A stretch of 64,000 nt of DNA from Hyphomonadaceae bacterium (GCA_028285145.1 JANQQC010000060.1:62001-126000); one strand, 5' to 3'; positions 34,360-44,326 are shown, numbered from the stretch's first letter. A program made the numbers and translations. The notes: generated by a model not told the origin, from the sequence alone.

Positions 34360-35166
34360 TTACTCGGACGCCGCAGGTGCGCTGCATGCGGGATGATCAT
34401 CACCTGGCTCGGTAAAGGAGATGCAGTCGACCCGGGCCTGACGAGGCTCTGCGAACTCGACGCCGCCAGCCATTTCAGCCATGCTCGCCTCGGCGGCCCA
34501 CAGATTGACGAGCAAGGTGGCCGGGGCCGTTGGCGGCAGCGGCGCGCCTGCAACGGTTTCATGAGCCAGTTCACCGTCCACGAACCAGCGAATGGTCTCG
34601 TCGTCTCTCTCGAAGCCGTAGAGGCGAACCTCATCGGCGGCGTCAAAGCCGAGATCGTGGACATGGGAATAGCGCGCACCGCCTTCGCGAACGTAGGTAA
34701 AGCGGACTTCCGTCGTATCGCGGCCGGCAAACTGGATGGCCACTTCGCCATCATTGTCTGCGGCTTCGCTCGAAGAGTAGAGGAAGAAGTTGGTGATCAG
34801 GCCGGAGCCGGACGCCGGCCGCAGCTCGATCTGGAACGTTCCGTCGCCATAGCGGCGGAAGGAGCGATACTCACCGCTTCGATAGTATCCATCAGCTTCG
34901 GCTGGCGGGGAGATCGAGATCATCATGCCGGTATCGTCGAATGATATGTTTTCGGGGAGATAGCGCGATCGCTGGACGTCGGACGTTACGGCATAGTCGC
35001 CGCGCCGCCAGTAGCCACGCGGGTCGCCGTCCGACAGGTCGGACATGAATGATCCTTCCGTCGGGCCGGCATTAAGTCCGGCTTGCGTTGAGTCCGTGCC
35101 CGGCATGGCGGCGCAGGCACCCAGCAGAAGCGTGGCGGTCAGAGCGGTGGCGAAGGTTCGGCGCAT
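34360..35166 (-). CDS. GH16-fold lipoprotein, catalytic motif altered
   Basis: A 268-residue lipoprotein (lipobox LGAC, Cys18) with a beta-glucanase (GH16, ExoK-like) jelly-roll: RSGEYRSFRRYGDGTFQIELRPA is a typical GH16 strand, as is GLITNFFLY. The active-site motif is EIDIE in GH16 enzymes. Here the matching residues are E141-V-A143-I-Q145: the nucleophile position stays Glu, but the central Asp is Ala and the acid/base Glu is Gln. Hydrolysis is therefore not expected; sugar binding is. It sits just downstream of the ExoA-like gene, in the place where succinoglycan loci have an active ExoK. Confidence 0.8.
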   Translation of the reverse strand: MRRTFATALTATLLLGACAAMPGTDSTQAGLNAGPTEGSFMSDLSDGDPRGYWRRGDYAVTSDVQRSRYLPENISFDDTGMMISISPPAEADGYYRSGEYRSFRRYGDGTFQIELRPASGSGLITNFFLYSSSEAADNDGEVAIQFAGRDTTEVRFTYVREGGARYSHVHDLGFDAADEVRLYGFERDDETIRWFVDGELAHETVAGAPLPPTAPATLLVNLWAAEASMAEMAGGVEFAEPRQARVDCISFTEPGDDHPACSAPAASE

Positions 35167-35386
35167 TTGTCGACTCCATTTACTCGCATAACCGCCCCAA
35201 AAGCTGACAGGGCGGCCTTTGTGCCATCATACTTCAATTCCCGTGCCACGCGTATTCGGAAAACCGGGTGCACGTGAACTGGCATGTTTTCAGGGCTTTG
35301 GAGGTGATTTTTGTCGAGAGATCAGTTTTGCATTCCGCGATGCTGTAATCCGGGCTAGTCACGCTGAGATTGAGAGGGAGGTTTGG
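35167..35386. other. Divergent gap between GH16-fold gene and pyk
   Basis: A 220-base gap that must contain promoters for both genes. A 6-base inverted repeat CCGCCC/GGGCGG (35192-35215) followed by CCTTTG is present but its role is unclear. Confidence 0.5.
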
Positions 35387-36799
35387 GTGAAATCGAGACC
35401 GCCACGACTGCGTGGGCGCAATGCGAAGATTGTTGCGACCCTCGGGCCCGGGAGCCGGGCACCCAGAACGATACAAGTGCTGGCCGAGGCCGGAGCCGAC
35501 ATCTTCCGCCTGAATTTCAGCCATGGTGATCATGTCGACCATAAGGCGGCCTTCGAAGCTGTGCGTACTGCGGAAGCCGTGGTTGGTCGACCGCTTGCCG
35601 TTCTTGCGGACCTGCAGGGGCCGAAAGTGCGAGTCGGCGCGTTTCCTGAAGGAAAACTGAAACTGGCCTTCGATGGCGAATACCGGCTCGTCGCGGCTGA
35701 AAGCACCGGGGAGGCCGACACGATCCCCGTGCCGCATGCAGCGATCCTCAAGGCGCTGGAGGTCGGCGATAAGATCCTTTGCGATGACGGCATGGTTATC
35801 CTGACTGTGTCCGAGGCCGGGAGTACGCCGAAAGTCACATCGGCTTTCCCGGCGACACTGAAAGATCGAAAGGGCTTTACGGTGCAGGGCAAGGCGTTGC
35901 CGGTGTCGGCGCTGACCAGCAAGGACCAGGACGATCTCGATTTTGCGCTGGAACTCGGCGTTGACCTCGTCGCCCTGAGCTTTGTGCAATCGGTCGGCGA
36001 CATTGATGAAGTGAAGAGCCTGATTGGCGGGCGTGCGCCGCTGATTGCCAAGATTGAGAAGCCGGCGGCCGTGGATGACCTCAACGCGATTGTGGAAGCG
36101 GCTGATGGCGTCATGGTTGCGCGCGGCGACCTTGGTGTTGAGTATCCGGCCGAGCAGGTGCCGATCATCCAGCGCCGTATTGTGCGCGCGGCGCGCGCCA
36201 TTGGACGGCCCGTGATCGTGGCGACCCAGATGCTGGAATCCATGATCGACAATGCGGCACCGACCCGAGCGGAAACAGGCGATGTCGCGACCGCGATCTA
36301 TCAGGGCGTCGATGCCGTAATGCTGTCTGCCGAGACTGCCGTTGGCCGTCATCCCGCGACAGCGGTGGCGATTATGGGGCGGATCATAAAGGCGACGGAG
36401 GGTGCCGAAGACTACCGCCAGTCCCTCTGGCAATTCATGGGTGACCGCAGCACGGAACTCACTATTGATGTGGTTGCGCGTGCCGCGCAGTCACTGGCCT
36501 ACGCAGAAGAGGCATCGGTCGTTGCGCTTCGGACAGGTTCCAGTCGCCGCCTTGCCCAATTCGCGAAGCATCGCGGCCGGTCGCTTATCCTCTACGGCTC
36601 GATTGATGAGTCGCGGCTTCGTCAGGCGCAGCTCCTCTGGGGCGTTCACCCTATTCGGATCGAAGACATTGAGAATGAAAACTGGCCGCTGGAATTACTC
36701 CGGACAGCCGAGATAACAGGCTCAGCGGCCTATGCTGCATGGCGTGGCGACGGCGATGACGACGACATGGCCTGGGAACTCGGTATCAAGCAGGGATAG
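35387..36799 (+). CDS. pyk: Pyruvate kinase
   Basis: A 470-residue glycolytic enzyme, phosphoenolpyruvate plus ADP to pyruvate plus ATP. It has KIVATLGPGSR, RLNFSHGDH, LADLQGPKVRVG, IAKIEKPAA, MVARGDLGVE and the TQMLESMIDNAAPTRAE metal/active-site block, so all catalytic parts are intact. I use the GTG at 35387 with GAGGGAGG just upstream; a start at 35219 would add an atypical 56-residue leader. Length matches the family. It is convergent with the monooxygenase gene. Confidence 0.96.
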   Translation: MKSRPPRLRGRNAKIVATLGPGSRAPRTIQVLAEAGADIFRLNFSHGDHVDHKAAFEAVRTAEAVVGRPLAVLADLQGPKVRVGAFPEGKLKLAFDGEYRLVAAESTGEADTIPVPHAAILKALEVGDKILCDDGMVILTVSEAGSTPKVTSAFPATLKDRKGFTVQGKALPVSALTSKDQDDLDFALELGVDLVALSFVQSVGDIDEVKSLIGGRAPLIAKIEKPAAVDDLNAIVEAADGVMVARGDLGVEYPAEQVPIIQRRIVRAARAIGRPVIVATQMLESMIDNAAPTRAETGDVATAIYQGVDAVMLSAETAVGRHPATAVAIMGRIIKATEGAEDYRQSLWQFMGDRSTELTIDVVARAAQSLAYAEEASVVALRTGSSRRLAQFAKHRGRSLILYGSIDESRLRQAQLLWGVHPIRIEDIENENWPLELLRTAEITGSAAYAAWRGDGDDDDMAWELGIKQG

Positions 36800-36819
36800 G
36801 GGCAGAGCCTCCCTCACGA

Positions 36820-38619
36820 TCAGGCTTTTCGGAACTCCAGCCCCTTGAACTCGCCGGATGAGCGCCATTTGTCGATGTGCTGGAAGAAGGCGCGTGCGCC
36901 GGCGGGATGGCCGAGCCCGTGCCTGTTCTTCTCCGTCAGGCCCTGGCCCTCATTGTTGTAGTAGCCCGGCGTACACTCCGTTGAACCGATCATCATGCCC
37001 GACCCGCTCAAGACCAGATCCACCCAGGCAGTCTCGGCTTCGGATGTCGGTTCGACTTCAGCGTAACCTTCGGCTTCGGCATGAGCGACGATGGTGGAGA
37101 TGGTGTTGGCGTGATCGACAATGTTGTGTGGGACATTGGAGATCAGGTTTGCGGCCTGGCTCGGCTGTACGATGAAAGCGTTCGGGAAGCCGTGAGACTG
37201 CAGACCGTGAAGGGTCCGCATGCCTTCGGACCAGTGCTCGGACAGCTTCTGCCCGTCCCGGCCGGTCAGATCGAAGCCGGCGCGCTCGGTGTATTCCGAG
37301 CCGACCTCGAAGCCTGATGCGTAAATGATGCAATCGACTTCGTGCAGTTCACCGTTTGCGACGACGCCTGTCTCCGTGATCCGCTCGACGCCTTTACCGT
37401 CCGTGTGGATGAGGCGTGTGCCGGGTTCGTTGAATGCTTGAAGGTAAGCATCGTGGAAGCAGGGGCGCTTGCAGAGCTGGCGATACCACGCTTTCAGGTC
37501 CTGCGCGGTGTCTTCATCTTTCACGATGGTGTCCACGCGCGCACGAATCTCGTCCATCTTCTCGAAGTCGGCATCCTCGAAGGCGGCCATCATGGTTTCC
37601 GGGTTCCATTCGGATGGTGGCAGGGTGAGCACCTTCTCGCGAATGCGCCGGGAGAGCTCTGTCCAGCCGTCCATGACGAGATCCTCGGCGGGCATGCCCT
37701 GGGACTGGTTCTCCACGAAATTGTCGAACCAGCGCTGCTGCCAGCCCGGTGTTGCAATGGACTCAAACCACTCCGGGTCAATCGGATGATTGTCACGCAC
37801 ATCTACTGAAGATGGCGTGCGCTGAAAGACAAGAAGCTCCTTTGTCGCCGATGCGAGATGCGGAACGCACTGGACCGCAGTTGCACCAGTCCCGATGATC
37901 GCGACGCGCTTGTCTGACAGTTTGTCCAAAGCGCCGCCGTCCGGGGTCCCGCCTGTGTAGTCGTAGTCCCACCGGCTGGTGTGGAACGCTTTACCCTTGA
38001 AACTGTCGATGCCTTCGATGCCGGGGAGTTTTGCAACATGGAGTGGGCCTGTGCCCATGCCGACATACTTCGCCGTGAAGTCGTCACCGCGCGAGGTACG
38101 CACACGCCAGCGCTGTTCGGTCTCCTGCCATTCGAGGTCTGTCACTTCGGTGTGGAAGAGCGCGTGCTCGTAAAGGTTGAACTGGTTGGCAATGCGTACG
38201 CATTGGCCCCGGATCTCGGGAGCATGGGCGTACTTCTCGGTGGGCATGTGCCCGGTTTCCTCAAGCAGCGGCAGATAGATCATGGAGGCCGTATCGCACT
38301 GGGCTCCGGGATAGCGGTTCCAGTACCAGGTGCCGCCGAAGTCGCCGCCTTTCTCGATGATGCGCACATCCGAGATGCCGGCTTCTTTCAGACGCGCGCC
38401 AACAACGAGGCCGGCAAAACCGCCGCCGATGAAGGCGAATGTCACATGGTCCGTGACCGGGTCGCGCTCTTTCCACGGCGTGTAAGGATCGGCGGCGAGG
38501 TCATCGAAAACGCCTTCGAGGCGCTGATACTGCGCGTTGCCATCTTCACGCAGGCGTTTGTCCCGCTCTTCCAGATACTTCTTCTGGATGGCTGCCTTAT
38601 CTAGCGTGGTCGTTGTCAT
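36820..38619 (-). CDS. Flavin-containing Baeyer-Villiger-type monooxygenase
   Basis: A 599-residue class B flavoprotein. FAD-binding FIGGGFAGLVVGARL is at about 63-77, the Baeyer-Villiger fingerprint FKGKAFHTSRWD (F-x-G-x-x-x-H-x-x-x-W-D) at about 207-218, and the NADPH-binding IGTGATAVQ at about 242-250. NADPH and O2 would convert a ketone to an ester or lactone. The substrate is unknown; its N-terminal extension and length match the type I cyclohexanone/phenylacetone monooxygenase group. It follows the odhB gene on the same strand, with a strong palindrome at 38650-38671 before the start, so it may have its own regulated promoter. Confidence 0.9.
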   Translation of the reverse strand: MTTTTLDKAAIQKKYLEERDKRLREDGNAQYQRLEGVFDDLAADPYTPWKERDPVTDHVTFAFIGGGFAGLVVGARLKEAGISDVRIIEKGGDFGGTWYWNRYPGAQCDTASMIYLPLLEETGHMPTEKYAHAPEIRGQCVRIANQFNLYEHALFHTEVTDLEWQETEQRWRVRTSRGDDFTAKYVGMGTGPLHVAKLPGIEGIDSFKGKAFHTSRWDYDYTGGTPDGGALDKLSDKRVAIIGTGATAVQCVPHLASATKELLVFQRTPSSVDVRDNHPIDPEWFESIATPGWQQRWFDNFVENQSQGMPAEDLVMDGWTELSRRIREKVLTLPPSEWNPETMMAAFEDADFEKMDEIRARVDTIVKDEDTAQDLKAWYRQLCKRPCFHDAYLQAFNEPGTRLIHTDGKGVERITETGVVANGELHEVDCIIYASGFEVGSEYTERAGFDLTGRDGQKLSEHWSEGMRTLHGLQSHGFPNAFIVQPSQAANLISNVPHNIVDHANTISTIVAHAEAEGYAEVEPTSEAETAWVDLVLSGSGMMIGSTECTPGYYNNEGQGLTEKNRHGLGHPAGARAFFQHIDKWRSSGEFKGLEFRKA

Positions 38620-38649
38620 GGCCGGCCCTGCATTCTGTTCGATTGGAGA

Positions 38650-38671
38650 CTGTGCATACGACTATGCACAG
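38650..38671. promoter_or_regulatory. Perfect palindrome, likely operator of the monooxygenase gene
   Basis: Arms CTGTGCATA (38650-38658) and TATGCACAG (38663-38671) are perfect 9-base inverted repeats around CGAC. The site lies 31-52 bases upstream of the monooxygenase ATG (minus strand) and 48 bases after the odhB stop. This size and symmetry suit a dimeric repressor such as TetR-type proteins. No regulator gene is adjacent. Confidence 0.6.
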
Positions 38672-38718
38672 GGCTTCCCAAACGGAAGACAAGTCAGGCT
38701 GGCGATTTTCGGACACGT

Positions 38719-40272
38719 CTAGACGTCGAGCAGGAGGCGTTCCGGATCTTCCAGCGCTTCCTTCACGCGGACGAGGAAGGTTACGGCCTCCTTGCCGTCC
38801 ACGATGCGGTGATCGTAGGAAAGGGCGAGATACATCATCGGACGGATCTTCACCTCACCATTCACGGCAACCGGGCGCTGTTCAATACGGTGCATACCGA
38901 GCACGCCCGACTGAGGCGGGTTCAGGATCGGCGTGGACATGAGCGAGCCATATACGCCGCCATTGGAGATCGTGAACGTGCCGCCTTGAAGGTCAGCCAT
39001 TGAGAGATCGCCGTCGCGGGCTTTCGCACCCAGTTCGCCGATGGCTTTCTCGACCCCGGCAAGAGACAGCGCGTCGGTATCGCGGACGACTGGGACAACA
39101 AGGCCTTTTTCTGTGCCGACGGCAACACCGATATCATAGTAGTTCTTGTAGATGATGTCCGTGCCGTCGATCTCGGCGTTTACAGCCGGAATCTCTTTCA
39201 GCGCCGAAACACAAGCCTTCACGAAGAAGCCCATGAAGCCCAGCTTCACATTGTGCTTTTCAAGGAACAAATCCTTGTATTTCTTGCGTAAATCCATGAC
39301 AGCGGTCATGTCCACATCGTTGAATGTGGTCAGCATGGCAGCCGTGTCCTGCGCCTCTTTCAAGCGGCGGGCGATGGTCTGGCGCAGGCGGGTCATGCGG
39401 ACACGCTCTTCGCGCGGGCCGATATCGCGAGGGGCCTTTGCTTCCGCCGGCGCGCTGGCTGTCTTGGCGGTATCGCTGTTCACATAATTCATTGCATCAG
39501 CCTTGGTGGCGCGACCACCTTTTCCGGTTCCGGGGATATTGTCTGGATTGACGTTGTTCTCTGCGGAGATACGGCGCACCGATGGGGCAACCGGCCGGCC
39601 TTCTGCCTTGGATGCGACTTCGCCTGTCTGGGCAGGCGTTGCTTTTGTTGCGGCACCGGTGGATACCCGCGCTTCTTTCGCGGCGGGGGCACTGTCTGAT
39701 GAGACACGCGCAATCACGGCCCCCGGCGTGACGCTGTCACCTTCGGCCACCAGCCATTCGGCCAGTGTGCCATCGGCTGGGGCGGGCACTTCTAGGGCGA
39801 CCTTGTCTGTTTCAATCTCGGCGATGGTTTCGTCTTTCGAGACGGCATCGCCGGGCTGTTTCAGGAAGGTCGACAGCGTGCCTTCAGAAACACTTTCGCC
39901 CATGGTGGGTACTTCAACATCTGTAAGCGCCCCATCGCCCGCGCCGGGCGTGGGGCCCGCGTCTTCGCCGGGGCCGCCATGGTCGGGCAGCGCTTCCGCG
40001 GCGGTTGAGTCCGCGCCGTTAGAGGTGCTGGCACCCGAGCCTTCTCCGATGCGGCCCAGCAGGGCACCGATTTCGACAGTGTCGCCTTCATTGGCTGCGA
40101 TTTCGCTCAGCGTACCGTCTTCGGGCGCAGACACTTCCACAGAGACCTTGTCCGTCTCCAGCTCCACGAGCACCTCGTCCTTGGCCACGCTGTCGCCTGC
40201 GCTTTTCAGCCACTGGCCGACCGTCGCTTCGGTGACGCTTTCGCCAAGCTGGGGCACGGTGATGTCGGTCAT
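38719..40272 (-). CDS. odhB: Dihydrolipoamide succinyltransferase (E2 of 2-oxoglutarate dehydrogenase), two lipoyl domains
   Basis: A 517-residue E2. Two lipoyl domains are present, about 1-76 (ETDKVSVEV, Lys42) and 117-191 (ETDKVALEV, Lys157), joined by Gly/Asp/Pro-rich linkers. A peripheral subunit-binding domain follows at about 228-265 ([19 protein letters not shown]), then the catalytic domain with [12 protein letters not shown] near the end. Most E2o proteins carry a single lipoyl domain, so this is an extended form. It succinylates CoA in the TCA cycle. It follows sucA; the E3 gene lpd is not in this window. Confidence 0.95.
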   Translation of the reverse strand: MTDITVPQLGESVTEATVGQWLKSAGDSVAKDEVLVELETDKVSVEVSAPEDGTLSEIAANEGDTVEIGALLGRIGEGSGASTSNGADSTAAEALPDHGGPGEDAGPTPGAGDGALTDVEVPTMGESVSEGTLSTFLKQPGDAVSKDETIAEIETDKVALEVPAPADGTLAEWLVAEGDSVTPGAVIARVSSDSAPAAKEARVSTGAATKATPAQTGEVASKAEGRPVAPSVRRISAENNVNPDNIPGTGKGGRATKADAMNYVNSDTAKTASAPAEAKAPRDIGPREERVRMTRLRQTIARRLKEAQDTAAMLTTFNDVDMTAVMDLRKKYKDLFLEKHNVKLGFMGFFVKACVSALKEIPAVNAEIDGTDIIYKNYYDIGVAVGTEKGLVVPVVRDTDALSLAGVEKAIGELGAKARDGDLSMADLQGGTFTISNGGVYGSLMSTPILNPPQSGVLGMHRIEQRPVAVNGEVKIRPMMYLALSYDHRIVDGKEAVTFLVRVKEALEDPERLLLDV

Positions 40273-40310
40273 GTTTTCTTCCGTCTCGGGCTATGGGCGG
40301 CCGGCGCGTT

Positions 40311-43300
40311 TTACGCCGTCACCACGCTGTCTTCCACTTGGGCTTCGCCCAGTGCGGCGTCAATGAGCGCGTCGCGCTCCTGATTGTGTTTGGCGAGGAG
40401 GCCGGTCGCCGTGGCGGCTGATGGAGCCCGGCCGGCATATTTCGGCCGGGACTGCTCGGCCCCGATCTGATTGGCGCACCATTCGATCTCGTCGCGAATG
40501 AAGCCCCATCCGCCCATATTGCGCGGCTCTTCCTGACACCAGACAAGCTCCGCTTTCTTGAAGCGCTTAAGCTCGGCCATCATGGACTTGCGTGGCACGG
40601 GATAGAACTGCTCGATGCGCATCAGGTAAATGTCGTCGATGCCCCGCTCTTCGCGGGCCTCGAAGAGGTCGTAATAGACCTTGCCCGAGCACATCACGAC
40701 CCGGCGGATCTTGTCATCCTTGGCAAGCTTGACCTTGCCTTCGCGACCGGGCGTTTCGGCATCATCCCAAAGGATCCTATGGAACGAAGACTTGGTCGTC
40801 ATGTCTTCCAGTGTCGAGGTTGCCAGCTTGTGACGCAGGAGGGATTTAGGCGTCATGATGATCAGCGGCTTGCGGAAGTCGCGGTGGATCTGACGGCGCA
40901 GGACATGGAAGTAGTTTGCTGGCGTGGTTAGGTTGCAGATCTGCCAGTTATCCTCGGCGGACATCTGCAGGAAGCGCTCAAGACGGGCCGAAGAATGCTC
41001 TGGCCCCTGACCTTCGTAGCCATGCGGCAGCAGCAGGGTGAGGCCGGACATCCGCAACCATTTCCGCTCGGCGCTGGAGATGAACTGATCGAAGAAAACC
41101 TGCGCGCCGTTGGAGAAGTCGCCGAATTGGGCTTCCCACATGACGAGCGTGTTCGGGTCTGCCAGGGAGTAGCCATACTCGTAGCCGACAACTGCTTCCT
41201 CAGAGAGGAGGGAGTCGATGACTTCGTAGTTTGCCTGGTTCTCTCCGAGATTGTTTAGCGGCGTATAGCGCTCACCTGTCTTCTGATCGACGATATGAGA
41301 GTGGCGCTGTGAGAAGGTTCCGCGAGCGGAATCCTGCCCGGAGAGGCGCACCGGGAAGCCTTCTTCCAGAAGCGAGGCGAAGGCGAGATGCTCCGCAGTC
41401 GCCCAGTCGATACCTTTGCCGGAAGACACGGCCTTGGCCCGGGCATCGATGACGCGGTTGAGCGTCTTGTGGGCTTCCACGCCATCCGGGATCGTCGTGA
41501 AGGCCTTGCCGAGGGCCTGAAGTGTTTTCTTGGAAACGCCGGTTTTGCCGCGGCGTTCATCATCCTCTGGCAGGCCGAGGCCCTTCCATTCACCATCAAG
41601 CCAGTCGGCTTTCTGGGTTTCGAGTGACTTTGCCTCTTCAAAGCGGGCGTCGAGGAAGTCCTCGAAGCGCTTCACTTCCTCGGCGACCTCGTCAGCCGTG
41701 ATTGAACCTTCGGCGATGAGCCGCTCAGCATAGATCTCGCGGGTCGATTTGTGAGCCTTGATCGTCTTGTACATCACCGGCTGGGTGAACATGGGCTCGT
41801 CGCCTTCATTGTGGCCGAAGCGCCGGTAACAGAACATGTCGATGACGACGTCCTTGCCGAACATCTGCCGGTATTCGGTCGCGACCTTGGCGGCATAGGT
41901 GACAGCCTCGGGATCGTCCCCGTTTACATGGAAAATCGGGGCCTGAACCATTAGCGCGACGTCTGAGGGGTAGGGCGATGAACGCGAATACATCGGGCTC
42001 GTCGTGAAGCCGATCTGATTGTTCACAATGAAGTGGACGGTCCCGCCTGTGCGGTATCCTGCGAGACCGGAAAGGGCAAAACACTCCGAGACAACACCCT
42101 GGCCCGCAAAGGCGGCATCACCGTGCAGGAGAAGAGGCAGCACCTGCGCGCGCCGGCCTTTGCCTTGCGTCTCGCGCTTCAGCATAGCCTGCTTCGACCG
42201 CGATTTCCCGAGTACGACGGGATCGACCGCTTCGAGGTGGGACGGGTTTGCGTTCATCGACAGATGGACTTCGTTGCCGTCGAACTCGCGGTCTGAGGAG
42301 GCTCCGAGGTGGTACTTCACGTCGCCGGAGCCGAAATCCTCAGCGCCCTGCGTCGAGCCGCCCTGGAATTCGTGGAAGATTTTCTCATACGGCTTGCCCA
42401 TCACCGCTCCAAGCATGTTGAGCCGGCCACGGTGGGGCATACCGATGATGATTTCCTCGACACCGAGCGCGCCGCCGCGCTTGATGATCTGCTCTAGCGC
42501 CGGAACAGCCGCCTCACCACCATCGAGACCGAAGCGCTTCGTTCCGGGATAGCGCTTGTGAAGGAAACGTTCGAAGGTTTCCGCCTCGATCAGCTTGGCG
42601 AGAATGGCTTTCTTGCCTTCCTTGGTGAAGGCGACGCCTTTATCCGGGCCTTCAATGCGCTCCTGCAGCCAGGACTTTTCCTCCGGGCTGGTAATGTGCA
42701 TGAATTCGATGCCGATCGTGGAGCAGTAGGTCCGCTTCAAAATGTCGAGCATCTCGGCGACGGTTGCGTATTCCAAGCCGAGCACGTGATCAATGAAGAT
42801 CGGCCGATCCATGTCTTCGGGACCGAAACCATAGGTTTCCGGCTCAAGCTCAGGAAGGGGGCCGGGGTCTGCAAGGCCGAGCGGGTCGAGATCGGCTCCA
42901 ATATGTCCCCGAATCCGATAAGCGCGGATCATCATCAGCGCCCGCAGGGAATCCTTTGTGCTTTGGGAAATCTCCTCGGCGGTGGCATTGGCGGGCGCGC
43001 GCGCCGCAACCTTCTTCTCAAGGGCGGGTTCGACAACGGCCCAGTTGCCGTCGAATGCCGCGACCTGATCGGCGTTTTGCGGTTTTGGCCAGTTGTCGCG
43101 CTTCCAACTTGCACCTTCTGCGTTCTTCGTGGCGTCGTCAGTACCGTCTCCGAGTTCGTCGAAGAAAGCGCGCCAGCTTTCCGGCACGGACGAGGGGTTG
43201 CGGGCATAAGCGGCCTGCATTTGCTCGATCCACGTGGCGTTGCCGCCATAGAGAAAGGCTGTCTCCAGCATGGCGGCGTTAAATTCGCCGCGTCCGCCAT

Positions 43301-43328
43301 TGATCGGTGAACCGTCGTCTGCTGCCAT
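40311..43328 (-). CDS. sucA: 2-oxoglutarate dehydrogenase E1 component
   Basis: A 1,005-residue thiamine-diphosphate enzyme that decarboxylates 2-oxoglutarate and passes succinyl to lipoyl-E2. The N-terminal FLYGGNATWIEQM, GMPHRGRLNMLGAVMG, HGDAAFAGQGVVSE (TPP) and the C-terminal ENFQRW-like PHGYEGQGPEHSSARLERFLQ and CSGKVYYDLFEAREERG are in family order. Length is standard (about 990). It lies in a row sucC-sucD-sucA-odhB, with a 90-base gap after sucD and 38 bases before odhB. Confidence 0.97.
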   Translation of the reverse strand: MAADDGSPINGGRGEFNAAMLETAFLYGGNATWIEQMQAAYARNPSSVPESWRAFFDELGDGTDDATKNAEGASWKRDNWPKPQNADQVAAFDGNWAVVEPALEKKVAARAPANATAEEISQSTKDSLRALMMIRAYRIRGHIGADLDPLGLADPGPLPELEPETYGFGPEDMDRPIFIDHVLGLEYATVAEMLDILKRTYCSTIGIEFMHITSPEEKSWLQERIEGPDKGVAFTKEGKKAILAKLIEAETFERFLHKRYPGTKRFGLDGGEAAVPALEQIIKRGGALGVEEIIIGMPHRGRLNMLGAVMGKPYEKIFHEFQGGSTQGAEDFGSGDVKYHLGASSDREFDGNEVHLSMNANPSHLEAVDPVVLGKSRSKQAMLKRETQGKGRRAQVLPLLLHGDAAFAGQGVVSECFALSGLAGYRTGGTVHFIVNNQIGFTTSPMYSRSSPYPSDVALMVQAPIFHVNGDDPEAVTYAAKVATEYRQMFGKDVVIDMFCYRRFGHNEGDEPMFTQPVMYKTIKAHKSTREIYAERLIAEGSITADEVAEEVKRFEDFLDARFEEAKSLETQKADWLDGEWKGLGLPEDDERRGKTGVSKKTLQALGKAFTTIPDGVEAHKTLNRVIDARAKAVSSGKGIDWATAEHLAFASLLEEGFPVRLSGQDSARGTFSQRHSHIVDQKTGERYTPLNNLGENQANYEVIDSLLSEEAVVGYEYGYSLADPNTLVMWEAQFGDFSNGAQVFFDQFISSAERKWLRMSGLTLLLPHGYEGQGPEHSSARLERFLQMSAEDNWQICNLTTPANYFHVLRRQIHRDFRKPLIIMTPKSLLRHKLATSTLEDMTTKSSFHRILWDDAETPGREGKVKLAKDDKIRRVVMCSGKVYYDLFEAREERGIDDIYLMRIEQFYPVPRKSMMAELKRFKKAELVWCQEEPRNMGGWGFIRDEIEWCANQIGAEQSRPKYAGRAPSAATATGLLAKHNQERDALIDAALGEAQVEDSVVTA

Positions 43329-43418
43329 GTCTTACCGTCCTTATCGTCTCGGACGGCCCGGCGGGGTCATATCTGGCCTCGTCTGACCGTCATGTCAGTC
43401 AGCGGTTATAAGACGCCG

Positions 43419-44321
43419 CTAACCTTTAAGAACCTCTACCATCGTCGTGCCGAGTCGGGCAGGGCTTGGGCTCACCCGGATGCCGGCCTCTTCCATTGCC
43501 GCGATCTTGGACTCCGCGTCGCCTTCACCGCCAGACACAATTGCACCTGCATGGCCCATTGTTCGGCCCTTGGGAGCCGTCCGGCCTGCAATGAAACCAA
43601 CCATTGGCTTGGAGCGACCCTTCTTGGCCTCGTCCTTAATGAACTGGGCCGCAGCTTCTTCGGCCGTGCCGCCGATTTCACCAATCATGATGATCTGCTC
43701 GGTTTCATCATCTGCGAGGAACATTTCCAGCATGTCGATGAACTCGGTGCCTTTGACCGGGTCGCCGCCGATGCCGACGGCTGTGGTCTGGCCGAGGCCT
43801 TCCACGGTCGTCTGATAAACGGCTTCATAGGTGAGCGTTCCCGAACGGGAGACGACGCCGACAGAGCCTTTCTTGAAGATCTTGCCGGGCATGATGCCGA
43901 TCTTGCACTGCTCCGGCGTCAGGACGCCCGGGCAGTTCGGGCCGATCAGGCGGGAATTGGACTTGTCGAGCTTGGCCTTCACGCGAACCATATCGAGCAC
44001 AGGCACGCCTTCGGTGATGCAGATGATCAGCGGGATCTCCGCGTCGATCGCTTCTTCAATGGCGGCAGCCGCGCCTGCTGGCGGCACGTAGACAACCGAT
44101 GCGTTTGCGCCGGTGGCCTCTTTGGCCTCCGACGCGTTGGCGTAGATTGGCAGTTCCTTGCCGCTATCTGCCGTCCAGTTCGTGCCGGCCTTTTTGGGGT
44201 GCGTCCCCGCCACCATTTGGGTGCCGTAATACTCGAGCGCTTGATTGGTGTGGAAGGAGCCAGTGTTTCCGGTCAGGCCCTGGACTATGACCTTGGTGTT
44301 CTTGTCGATGAGTATGGACAT
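43419..44321 (-). CDS. sucD: Succinyl-CoA synthetase alpha subunit
   Basis: A 300-residue subunit. It has [17 protein letters not shown] (CoA site), GGTHP-like [24 protein letters not shown] and the [21 protein letters not shown] block with the catalytic histidine (GHAG). With SucC it makes ATP or GTP from succinyl-CoA. The gap to the sucC stop is 5 bases, so the two subunits are co-translated. Confidence 0.97.
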   Translation of the reverse strand: MSILIDKNTKVIVQGLTGNTGSFHTNQALEYYGTQMVAGTHPKKAGTNWTADSGKELPIYANASEAKEATGANASVVYVPPAGAAAAIEEAIDAEIPLIICITEGVPVLDMVRVKAKLDKSNSRLIGPNCPGVLTPEQCKIGIMPGKIFKKGSVGVVSRSGTLTYEAVYQTTVEGLGQTTAVGIGGDPVKGTEFIDMLEMFLADDETEQIIMIGEIGGTAEEAAAQFIKDEAKKGRSKPMVGFIAGRTAPKGRTMGHAGAIVSGGEGDAESKIAAMEEAGIRVSPSPARLGTTMVEVLKG

Positions 44322-44326
44322 GTCTC

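Noticed and set aside
39503..40366. A 287-residue Ser/Pro-rich plus-strand frame over odhB
   Set aside because: It is a shadow of the lipoyl-domain linkers; the composition follows the complementary strand and there is no ribosome site.
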